Source: Bacteroidales bacterium | GTDB lineage: Bacteria > Bacteroidota > Bacteroidia > Bacteroidales > UBA12077 | Assembly: GCA_030600625.1 (NCBI GenBank) | Contig: JAUVLS010000101.1 | Coordinates: 1 to 5,844 of the forward strand | DNA length: 5,844 bases | Direction: 5' to 3' | Shown: positions 1 through 5,182 of the stretch, piece after piece | How positions within the stretch are numbered: position 1 is the stretch's first letter | Layout of the letters: every line of letters starts with the position of its first letter | Notes under the pieces: generated by a model | What the model was told of the DNA's origin: nothing | Database searches by the model: none | The model's input: only the letters and a program-made list of their open reading frames with translations | Program-made: the position numbers and the translations under genes

Positions 1-16
1 TAATAAATAAATCGAA

Positions 17-592
17 ATGCCAGATAATAATCCAAACAATGCTCTGCCTTATTATTTTAATGCCAATTTAGGGCTAAATAGAAATTTAAGAAATTACTTG
101 TCCTGTTATGAAAAATCAGTAAATGCTTTATATTCAAAAATATTAGAGAGAAATATCCCAATTGATGTTGATGTATTTTCAATTCCTTTACTTTTTTTAA
201 TCCGACACTCAATAGAAATAGGACTTAAAATCAATATTAAATATCTATCTCAAGCAAGCGGTAAGGTAGACTGTATATCAAAAATTAACAATTGCCATTC
301 TTTAAATAAACTATATTATTGTTTTCTTAGTCATTTTAATTCTCTATTAAAACATGTAGATGTTCATGTTATAAATCAAAAGTTAAAATTAGAAAAACAA
401 TGTAAAGAACTAATTGAAAAACTAGAAATTATAGACCCTAACGGTGATGCATTCAGATATCCAATTGATATAAATGGAAATATTATTTTTGAAAGAGAAA
501 CTACAATAAATTTACTTGAAATTAAGAATTTGTATGATGAAACTATGAAACTTCTAAAATACACAGAAGATGTAGTAAATATTGAAGACTAA
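17..592 (+). CDS. HEPN-like helical hypothetical protein, 191 aa
   Basis: Complete reading frame; an in-frame TAA at 8-10 and no later early Met support the ATG at 17. There is no Shine-Dalgarno site, which is normal for Bacteroidota. The protein looks soluble and mostly helical, with no signal peptide or convincing membrane segment. A motif RHSIEIGLK at residues 63-71 follows a hydrophobic helix. HSLNKL lies at 94-99 and a DPNGDAFRYPID block at 140-151. From memory, the combination of RHxxExxLK, an HxLxKL segment and an 'IDPdxxAFRYPvD' block recurs in a widespread family of uncharacterised bacterial proteins that resemble HEPN-type helical bundles. The canonical HEPN ribonuclease motif RX4-6H is not evident, so RNase activity should not be assumed. 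It is convergent with the ART-like module and no partner gene is visible on the left. Function unknown. Confidence 0.85.
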   Translation: MPDNNPNNALPYYFNANLGLNRNLRNYLSCYEKSVNALYSKILERNIPIDVDVFSIPLLFLIRHSIEIGLKINIKYLSQASGKVDCISKINNCHSLNKLYYCFLSHFNSLLKHVDVHVINQKLKLEKQCKELIEKLEIIDPNGDAFRYPIDINGNIIFERETTINLLEIKNLYDETMKLLKYTEDVVNIED

Positions 593-622
593 TTTTTTTA
601 TTGTCTTAACCCAATAAAAAAG
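593..622. terminator. Possible bidirectional terminator, convergent gap
   Basis: The 38-bp gap between two convergent genes contains a perfect 10-bp inverted repeat: TTTTTTATTG (594-603) and CAATAAAAAA (612-621) around an 8-nt loop. The arms are purely A/T rich apart from one G-C pair. Either strand gives a hairpin whose 5' arm is a T run and whose 3' arm is an A run, so it is not a classical GC stem plus U-tract. The position suits transcription ending from both sides; the mechanism is inference. Confidence 0.3.
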
Positions 623-630
623 CTTTGGCA

Positions 631-1251
631 TTATATTTTTTTGAATTTGTCATTCAGTTCCCGTGGCAAAAAATAACCTTTAATGCAATTAGGATTTCTT
701 ACACAAATTTGAATATGGTTTTTTTCTTTAAAACCTGCATTTGGATATAATTCTTCACCTTCCCAAAAAACTCCTTTAACCGAATCAAAAATTGATTTGT
801 CATTATTTAAAGAATTAACTTTATGAATAGTTTCAATAACAGCACAATCTAATTCTCTAAGTAATAAATCTGTACTATTTCCTACTGTTTTGTTTTTAGG
901 AATATTGAATTCTGATTTTTTATAAGTATCAACAACTGTATTATAGGCGGGTTTTAATAAAGATAAATTTTTGTAATCAGTTAAATCTAAGCAATGGCCT
1001 AAATCAATTACAGCACCAATTACAGATGGCTCTTTTATTGGGTTCTTACTTCTTTCTGGATTTTCCTTTAAAAATTCTGCATATTCAAGGGCTCTGGAAG
1101 GGCTGTTTTCCCAAAAATATACTCCATGACCTAACCAGTCATACTTGTTTTTGCTATCTTTTAAACTTATTTTTCCTAATAGGATATCTGCTACTAATGA
1201 CTTATCACAACCATGGAACCCAAGGACTAATCCTGATCTTGTGGAATACAT
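631..1251 (-). CDS. ADP-ribosyltransferase (PARP-like fold) family protein, 206 aa
   Basis: Motifs fit the ART/PARP superfamily, which transfers ADP-ribose from NAD+ to a protein or nucleic acid. GFHGCD at residues 11-16 supplies the NAD-binding His (H13). DWLGHGVYFWENSPSRALEYA at 38-58 matches the second-motif pattern G-x-G-x-Y-F followed by A-x-x-[YF]-A, with Y45 as the stacking Tyr. The third motif is probably around Q181 in the HIQICVRNPNCIKGYF segment, giving an H-Y-Q rather than H-Y-E triad. LRELDCAVIE (132-140) and the GVFWEGEELYP region (160-170) match, from memory, a common family of bacterial hypothetical proteins. It has no signal peptide, so it is cytoplasmic. The ATG at 1251 lies inside the upstream 57-aa gene, 25 bp before that gene ends, which suggests translational coupling. 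A toxin or phage-defence effector role is inference; the target is unknown. RNA 2'-phosphotransferase-type chemistry is a less likely alternative. Confidence 0.85.
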   Translation of the reverse strand: MYSTRSGLVLGFHGCDKSLVADILLGKISLKDSKNKYDWLGHGVYFWENSPSRALEYAEFLKENPERSKNPIKEPSVIGAVIDLGHCLDLTDYKNLSLLKPAYNTVVDTYKKSEFNIPKNKTVGNSTDLLLRELDCAVIETIHKVNSLNNDKSIFDSVKGVFWEGEELYPNAGFKEKNHIQICVRNPNCIKGYFLPRELNDKFKKI

Positions 1252-1400
1252 AAGTGTTTGTAGTTTTGTTTCAATTTACCTTTTTCTGTAAATACACCAA
1301 GTTCCACAAGAAAAGTACGTGAGGCTTCTTTTGATTTTGTAACCTTTTGTCTAAAAGATTCGATCTTTTCGAATAATTCTTTTACTTCTTTATCGCTCAT
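1227..1400 (-). CDS. Small 57-aa upstream partner of the ART-like gene
   Basis: Reading the minus strand from ATG at 1400 gives an uninterrupted 57-residue frame ending in TAG at 1227-1229. It begins MSDKEVKELFEKIESF and contains SKEASRTFLVELGVFTEKGK (residues 23-42). The protein is charged and helical, with a predicted amphipathic N-terminal helix and a short C-terminal GVFTEKGKLKQNYKHL block. A purine-rich AAAGGGG (1407-1413) sits 6 nt upstream of the ATG and is the clearest ribosome binding site in the window. The frame overlaps the ART-like gene by 25 bp and sits just downstream of a strong promoter match, so the two form one operon. From memory, small ORFs of this sort often precede ART-like genes of this family. 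It could be an antitoxin or regulator; I see no recognisable DNA-binding domain, so the role is inferred from context only. Confidence 0.75.
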   Translation of the reverse strand: MSDKEVKELFEKIESFRQKVTKSKEASRTFLVELGVFTEKGKLKQNYKHLCIPQDQD

Positions 1401-1434
1401 TTTTTGCCCCTTTTGTTTATTAAATTAAACGTTA

Positions 1435-1466
1435 CAAATATAAAAAAGTTTCTTTGTAAATACAAA
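1435..1466 (-). promoter_or_regulatory. Bacteroidota-type promoter of the ART-like operon
   Basis: On the minus strand a -33 TTTG (1466-1463) is followed after 20 nt by TATATTTG (1442-1435), an exact match to the Bacteroidota -7 element TAnnTTTG at the usual spacing. Transcription would begin near 1429, leaving a leader of about 28 nt that contains the AAAGGGG ribosome binding site before the ATG at 1400. The start point is inferred, not measured. Confidence 0.6.
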
Positions 1467-1467
1467 G
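1452..1467. promoter_or_regulatory. Perfect palindrome overlapping -33 box: candidate operator
   Basis: CTTTGTA-AA-TACAAAG is a perfect inverted repeat with 7-bp arms and a 2-bp centre. It covers the -33 TTTG and half of the promoter spacer of the ART-like operon. A dimeric repressor bound here would block RNA polymerase, as in autoregulated toxin-antitoxin operons. The symmetry is directly visible; the operator role and the identity of any repressor are inference. Confidence 0.45.
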
Positions 1468-1527
1468 TATTGTGCTAACGTCAAAATTACCCTGTTCGGT
1501 ATAGTTTATTTGTTTCACTCACGAGAA

Positions 1528-1554
1528 CGCTTTGCTAATAAGTTAGCCATAGCG
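1528..1554. repeat. Two-tier inverted repeat in GC-richer patch
   Basis: Arms GCTAA (1534-1538) and TTAGC (1543-1547) surround a 4-nt loop, enclosed by CGCT (1528-1531) and AGCG (1551-1554). It lies in a patch (about 1520-1595) clearly richer in G and C than the surroundings, just outside the left IS end. It could be the edge of a dispersed intergenic repeat or remnant mobile DNA. No gene is seen between 1443 and 1576. Confidence 0.35.
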
Positions 1555-1576
1555 TAACCCAGCTGGCGCGGAAATG

Positions 1577-1607
1577 CCTGTCTGCCGACCAATGTCAATA
1601 AGTTAAG
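1577..1607 (+). repeat. Left terminal inverted repeat of the IS (IRL)
   Basis: 31 bp beginning CCTGTCTGCCGACCAATGTC. It equals the reverse complement of 3236-3266 except for one base (A at 1588 against G in the partner). Homology stops sharply on both sides. Confidence 0.8.
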
Positions 1608-1824
1608 CCATTAATACATCTAAAATCATCAGTCGTTAATCTTCAATCGTAATTCATAATGTGATTTAAGAACACTGATTAACGATTTTTGATTTATGAT
1701 TTTCATGTTCTAGGCCTATTACCTGCATTTTACCCTAATTTTCTTGATTTTAAGGCATAGCTACCTCATTCACAAAAAATGTGTTAGCGAAAATAGGTAT
1801 GCAATTATTTTTTAAATGGCTTTT
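1608..1824. other. IS left non-coding segment with nested inverted repeat
   Basis: These 217 bp between IRL and the transposase stop carry no supported gene. They contain a nested inverted repeat: AAAATCAT (1622-1629) pairs with ATGATTTT (1696-1703), and TCGTTAATC (1633-1641) pairs with GATTAACGA (1677-1685), around a 35-nt loop that itself repeats the words ATCGT and TTCAT. A second small hairpin, CACA-AAAAA-TGTG, lies at 1771-1783. The structure lies downstream of the transposase and could stop its transcript or be element-specific. It may equally be low-complexity spacer. Confidence 0.5.
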
Positions 1825-3087
1825 TTATAAAGGTAAATAACCTTTATGGAACCTTTTTCTCTTTTGTTTGTTCCTTTCAAAACTTCTGTTTGGCCTTATT
1901 GGTAAAAGATTTGAAAGAAACATTTGTATAAGCTTCTCGATTAGCCCAATGATATTTGACTTTGTAAAAAGCAGGGCTATCGTTTCTTTCACTTTAGCAA
2001 GCACAGCAGTAATATTAAGCTGGTATTTGTATTTGGTTTTATTAGTTTTTCTATCAATTTCATCATCTAAACATGACGATAAAATAGAAGTAAAATTACC
2101 CATTAGAATATTTGCATAAAAATCCTGGTATATAGCAATGATTGTTTTTCCTGAAAAATTCTCAAGTTGCAACTTGTGTTTATCCTTCTTGTACGATTCT
2201 TCTATATCCCATCTCAGGTGATAAAGCCCTTTAAAGACAGAATGTGGGTATTTTTCCGCATCCAATAAAGAGGTGATTAATACTTCTTTTTCTCCTGATG
2301 GAAGCTCAACACAAACAAATCTGCATTTTATGGGTTCAACAGTTATACATTGTTTATTATATTTTCTTTTTAATCCATTGCTCGGTTTTATTTCTGTAAT
2401 TATCTCCCTTTCGCCACTTTCTACAAGTTTTTTTGCAACATTCCAATTGCTTACGGCAACTCTTGCACAAAAGTGGCTTCCTGATGCAAGTGTATTCCTG
2501 AACAAATCAAAAGAAGGATAACCCCTGTCATACAAAACCAAATCTCCTTTACTACAATATTCAAGATGCTGGTTGGCCAGTGTGTGTTCCCCAATCTTCC
2601 GGTTGACTAATTTGGCATCAATACTTAATTTATTAAGTACATCATATGCTTTTGATACTCTTGCCAGTACAACTGTCTTTTTCATGAAATTGGTGGTGTA
2701 TTCACCAAATTCATTAATGGTTTCTTCTGTCTTTGGTAATATTACTTCAGAACCATCGATGGCAATTAATCGAAAGCCATTCCACTTTTTTATATGATAA
2801 TTCGAATAAAAATGTTCAATACAATCATCGTCTAACTCTGCAAAAGCATCAGGCTTTATCTTTAATCTGGCTTGTGAGAAAGCACTCTGGCTAGCAAACT
2901 GCTCTGATATTTCTTTACTGTTATAAGACTTAAAGAACCTGTCCAATTCTCTTTGTATTGAACTTTGAATGGAGGAAATAATAAATAATGAAATAGATTT
3001 AAAGGTAAAACTTCTTTTTCGTGTAAAATCTGATGGTTTATTTTTATGTTTTGATATAAAATCAGGATTTGTTAATTTATTTTCCAA
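1825..3087 (-). CDS. IS4-family DDE transposase, N-terminus frameshifted
   Basis: Cut-and-paste transposase acting on the flanking inverted repeats. The uninterrupted frame gives 420 aa from a TTG at 3087. Motifs: a basic helical N-terminal region with SSIQRELDRFF (residues 41-51) and SQARLKIKPDAF (70-81); the first catalytic Asp in IAIDGSEV (D110); the second in LVLYDRGYPSFDLF (D187); and YHLRWDIEESYKKDKHKLQ, which fits the IS4 signature Y-x2-R-x3-E-x6-K and supplies the catalytic Glu. The C-terminus is basic (NKQKRKRFHKGY). The frame stays open upstream of 3087 with plausible sequence (KFKNHAKLIDLLENKL) but has no ATG there. A good ATG at 3157 reads MTNLNDFSLNQTKI then stops; removing one A from the A5 run at 3118-3122 would join both into a 443-aa protein. 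So the gene is either a frameshifted pseudogene, carries a sequence error, or starts at TTG in truncated form. Confidence 0.9.
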   Translation of the reverse strand: MENKLTNPDFISKHKNKPSDFTRKRSFTFKSISLFIISSIQSSIQRELDRFFKSYNSKEISEQFASQSAFSQARLKIKPDAFAELDDDCIEHFYSNYHIKKWNGFRLIAIDGSEVILPKTEETINEFGEYTTNFMKKTVVLARVSKAYDVLNKLSIDAKLVNRKIGEHTLANQHLEYCSKGDLVLYDRGYPSFDLFRNTLASGSHFCARVAVSNWNVAKKLVESGEREIITEIKPSNGLKRKYNKQCITVEPIKCRFVCVELPSGEKEVLITSLLDAEKYPHSVFKGLYHLRWDIEESYKKDKHKLQLENFSGKTIIAIYQDFYANILMGNFTSILSSCLDDEIDRKTNKTKYKYQLNITAVLAKVKETIALLFTKSNIIGLIEKLIQMFLSNLLPIRPNRSFERNKQKRKRFHKGYLPL

Positions 3088-3185
3088 TAAATCAATAAGT
3101 TTGGCATGATTTTTAAATTTTTGTCTGGTTTAAAGAAAAATCGTTTAAATTTGTCATAATAGTATATTTTTTTGTTTAACATACT

Positions 3186-3217
3186 TAAATGTACTAAATA
3201 ACCTGCTAAATACCAAG
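3186..3217 (-). promoter_or_regulatory. Candidate transposase promoter
   Basis: On the minus strand, CTTG (3217-3214) is separated by 20 nt from TACATTTA (3193-3186), which matches the Bacteroidota TAnnTTTG element at 7 of 8 positions. It would start transcription near 3180, about 22 nt before the ATG at 3157, which supports that ATG as the original start. The -33 box lies in the loop and inner stem of the hairpin at 3203-3227. Confidence 0.35.
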
Positions 3218-3227
3218 TATTTGGCAG
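3203..3227. repeat. 11-bp stem hairpin inside right IS end
   Basis: CTGCTAAATAC (3203-3213) and GTATTTGGCAG (3217-3227) form an 11-bp stem with one T-G pair around a 3-nt CAA loop. On the plus strand it is followed by ACTTTTT (3228-3234), so it resembles an intrinsic terminator pointing towards the IS end. On the minus strand it precedes the transposase start by about 45 nt and overlaps the candidate promoter. IS4-family members such as IS10 and IS50 are known to limit transposase made from outside transcripts by RNA structure near the end; a similar role here is inference. Confidence 0.5.
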
Positions 3228-3235
3228 ACTTTTTC

Positions 3236-3266
3236 CTTAACTTATTGACATTGGCCGGCAGACAGG
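3236..3266 (-). repeat. Right terminal inverted repeat of the IS (IRR)
   Basis: Read on the minus strand from 3266 it begins CCTGTCTGCCGGCCAATGTC and continues to 3236, matching IRL at 30 of 31 positions. The next bases outward (AGTGCAATTG on the plus strand) have no counterpart at the left flank. Confidence 0.8.
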
Positions 3267-3340
3267 AGTGCAATTGTTTTAGTTTTTATACCAGACTCAA
3301 TTATAATTTACCAAATTTCAACCAACTTAGTTTTACTTAA

Positions 3341-3958
3341 ATGAACAAGGCTCAACTATTAAGCTTTTATAAGAGAGGAACTATTGAAGCTGGTTGCGAT
3401 GAAGCCGGCCGTGGTTGCCTTGCCGGACCTGTTGTTGCTGCAGCAGTTATTCTTCCGGGAGATTTTACTCATCCGGTTTTAAACGATTCAAAAAAAATAA
3501 ACGAAAAAAACAGGTATTTACTTCGCAAAGAAATTGAGGCATGTGCCATTTCGTATGCTATTGGAATTATTGATAATAAAGAAATAGACGAATTAAATAT
3601 TTTGAGAGCGTCAATTATGGCAATGCACAAGGCTCTTGATGCACTTAATATGTTACCTTATCACATTATTATCGATGGAAATAAATTTATAAAATATAAA
3701 AATACACCACATCAATGTATTATTAAGGGTGATTCAAAATATTATTCCATTGCAGCAGCTTCAATTCTGGCAAAAACTTACCGTGATGATATTATGTATG
3801 ATTTACACAAAAAACATCCCGAATATAACTGGAAAAAAAATAAAGGATATCCAACAAAAGAACACCGACAGGCAATTAAAGATTTTGGAACAACGCCATT
3901 TCATCGAATGACGTTTCGACTTTTAGATGAACAACTGGAAATAAAATTTGAAATTTGA
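3341..3958 (+). CDS. rnhB: Ribonuclease HII
   Basis: Cleaves the RNA strand of RNA-DNA hybrids and nicks at single ribonucleotides in DNA, starting ribonucleotide excision repair in the cytoplasm. The 205-aa length is normal for the family and all signature blocks are present: [14 protein letters not shown] at residues 19-32 (catalytic D20 and E21), [11 protein letters not shown] (48-58), IIDGN with D112, [21 protein letters not shown] (129-149, fourth acidic residue D149), GYPTKEH (169-175) and [11 protein letters not shown] (182-192). The start is fixed by a TAA directly before the ATG. The right IS end is only 74 bp upstream, and I see no clear promoter in that gap, so expression may depend on sequence supplied or disrupted by the element. 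It is convergent with rlmN at 22 bp. The stop codon lies inside a 7-bp tandem repeat. Confidence 0.97.
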   Translation: MNKAQLLSFYKRGTIEAGCDEAGRGCLAGPVVAAAVILPGDFTHPVLNDSKKINEKNRYLLRKEIEACAISYAIGIIDNKEIDELNILRASIMAMHKALDALNMLPYHIIIDGNKFIKYKNTPHQCIIKGDSKYYSIAAASILAKTYRDDIMYDLHKKHPEYNWKKNKGYPTKEHRQAIKDFGTTPFHRMTFRLLDEQLEIKFEI

Positions 3959-3970
3959 AATTTGAAATTT
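3944..3970. repeat. 7-bp tandem repeat AAATTTG, ~3.9 copies, over rnhB stop
   Basis: AAATTTG occurs at 3944, 3951 and 3958, followed by AAATTT at 3965-3970. It encodes the last residues of RNase HII (KFEI), contains its TGA, and fills most of the gap to rlmN. Because the unit is not a multiple of three, a change in copy number would change only the last few codons and the stop position. Confidence 0.85.
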
Positions 3971-3980
3971 TTTACAAATA

Positions 3981-5024
3981 TTATTTCTTTTTTCCGGCCA
4001 ACTGCCCACAAGCAGCATCAATATCCTGACCGCGACTACGACGGACATTCACAACAAGATTTCTGCTTTTCATGAATGTTACAAACTCATTAAATGTATC
4101 GTTCGATGATTTTTTAAATCGTTTATCACTTGTTGAGTTGTATTCGATAATATTGATTTTTACAGGAAAGCTTTTACAATATTCCGCAAACTCCTGTGCA
4201 TCTTTTAATGAATCATTAATACCCGCCATAAGCAAATATTCAAAAGTTATTCGCTGGCCTGTTTTTTCATTAAAATATACCAGAGCATCTCTCAGTTCAG
4301 ATAATGAATTTCTTTTATTAACAGGCATAAACTCACTTCTTTTTCTATCGTTTGCCGAATGCAACGAAACAGCCAGGTTAAATTTTATGCCATCATCTGC
4401 CAGTTTTTTTATCATTCGCGGTAATCCAACGGTCGAAAGTGTAATTCGTTGAGACGACATTCCAAGACCATCTTCAGATGAAACCATTTCCATTGATTTC
4501 AGAACATTGTCGTAATTTAATAATGGTTCTCCCATTCCCATTAATACAATATTTGTTAATGAGAGATTATATTTTTCATCTGCCAGTTTCATAATCTCAA
4601 CAACCTGATGATAAATTTCACCAACACTTAAATTTCTTCTTAATCCCAATTTAGCTGTTGCACAAAATTCGCATCCTAAGCTACATCCAACCTGTGACGA
4701 AATACATGCCGTTGCTCTGTTATCCACAGGAATTAAAACACTTTCTACTATTACTCCATCGAATAATTTCAATGCTACTTTTATGGTTTTATCCTTACTT
4801 ATTTGCAAATCCTCAACTTTAACTGACTGAATAACGAAATTATCATCTAATAAAATCCTGAGATCTTTTGATATATTGGTCATTCCCTCAAAGCTATTCA
4901 CCGGTTTTTTCCATAACCATTCATAAATTTGTTTTGCCCGAAAAGCTTTTTCTCCTTTTTTAATCAAAAAATCTTTAATTTCGCCAAGAGATAAAGTCAG
5001 GATATCGGTTTTATTTTTTGTCAT
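3981..5024 (-). CDS. rlmN: Dual-specificity RNA methyltransferase RlmN (radical SAM)
   Basis: Methylates C2 of A2503 in 23S rRNA and of A37 in some tRNAs, using SAM as both radical source and methyl donor. From the ATG at 5024 the protein is 347 aa, usual for the family. An N-terminal accessory domain contains KGEKAFRAKQIYEWLWKK (residues 23-40). The radical-SAM cluster motif C-x3-C-x2-C is at C114, C118 and C121 (GCSLGCEFCA). C107 in TACISSQVGC corresponds to E. coli C118, and C339 in DIDAACGQLAG to the methyl-carrying C355. GMGEPLLNYDNV (163-174) is the SAM-binding GEP motif. A longer frame starting at a TTG (5057) would add 11 residues, but the ATG better matches the family's N-terminus. 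No cluster residue is missing. Convergent with rnhB and divergent from the S46 peptidase gene across 158 bp. Confidence 0.97.
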   Translation of the reverse strand: MTKNKTDILTLSLGEIKDFLIKKGEKAFRAKQIYEWLWKKPVNSFEGMTNISKDLRILLDDNFVIQSVKVEDLQISKDKTIKVALKLFDGVIVESVLIPVDNRATACISSQVGCSLGCEFCATAKLGLRRNLSVGEIYHQVVEIMKLADEKYNLSLTNIVLMGMGEPLLNYDNVLKSMEMVSSEDGLGMSSQRITLSTVGLPRMIKKLADDGIKFNLAVSLHSANDRKRSEFMPVNKRNSLSELRDALVYFNEKTGQRITFEYLLMAGINDSLKDAQEFAEYCKSFPVKINIIEYNSTSDKRFKKSSNDTFNEFVTFMKSRNLVVNVRRSRGQDIDAACGQLAGKKK

Positions 5025-5067
5025 AATTAATTGATATATGCTAAATTTATTGAACAAAAATTCGAAA

Positions 5068-5075
5068 CAAAGGTA
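5068..5075 (-). promoter_or_regulatory. Candidate rlmN -7 element
   Basis: On the minus strand TACCTTTG (5075-5068) matches the Bacteroidota TAnnTTTG element exactly, 43 nt before the rlmN ATG. No TTTG-like -33 box is seen about 20 nt further upstream, so the call rests on one element. If real, the transcript would start near 5062, downstream of the TTG at 5057 by only a few bases, which again favours the ATG start. Confidence 0.35.
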
Positions 5076-5182
5076 TATTAAAAAACAATATTTTTAATTT
5101 TAAATTAAACTTTACACGAATTAATTAATCTAAGAATATTCTACCATTTATTGGAAATTTATTTAACCAAAATTAATAAAAC

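Larger units (their letters stand above)
1577..3266 (-). mobile_element. IS4-family insertion sequence, ~1690 bp
   Basis: A single transposase gene is enclosed by near-perfect 31-bp inverted repeats at 1577-1607 and 3236-3266. The size is within the range of IS4-family elements, and the transposase carries the family's YREK signature. The repeats are longer than the roughly 16-20 bp common in the family, so the true tips could lie a few bases away. The flanks (ending GCGGAAATG on the left, starting AGTGCAATT on the right) show no direct repeat of 8-13 bp, so the target duplication has decayed, was lost by recombination, or the tips are misplaced. The element separates the ART-like module from rnhB. 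The transposase reading frame appears broken near its 5' end, so this copy may not move by itself. Confidence 0.8.

Noticed and set aside
376..564. 62-aa minus-strand ORF inside the HEPN-like gene
   Set aside because: Antisense shadow of a better-supported gene; low-complexity Ser/Phe/Ile sequence with no recognisable motif.
1026..1253. 75-aa plus-strand ORF opposite the ART-like gene
   Set aside because: Antisense to conserved ART motifs; hydrophobic composition is a by-product of the opposite strand.
1528..1600. Integron attC site or CRISPR repeat
   Set aside because: Only a single inverted repeat is present, without the paired attC core sites, an integrase, or regularly spaced repeats.
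1827..1847. Perfect 8-bp hairpin ATAAAGGT/ACCTTTAT at the transposase 3' end as a terminator
   Set aside because: It lies within the last codons, and on the minus strand is followed by A's rather than a U-tract, so termination is not supported.
1868..2797. Three plus-strand ORFs (1868-2119, 2273-2521, 2573-2797) within the transposase
   Set aside because: They lie antisense to the DDE transposase and have no promoter or family resemblance.
3118..3122. Programmed ribosomal frameshift in the transposase
   Set aside because: Joining the frames needs +1, the run is only five A's, and no typical slippery heptamer or stimulatory structure is evident; mutation or sequence error is simpler.
3729..3911. 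60-aa plus-strand ORF in another frame of rnhB
   Set aside because: Lies over the invariant RNase HII motifs; no independent start signal.
4072..4452. 126-aa plus-strand ORF inside rlmN
   Set aside because: Antisense to highly conserved RlmN sequence; shadow frame.
5025..5057. N-terminal extension of RlmN from TTG at 5057
   Set aside because: The added 11 residues do not resemble the family's N-terminus, and the candidate -7 box would leave almost no leader before that TTG; the ATG at 5024 is better.
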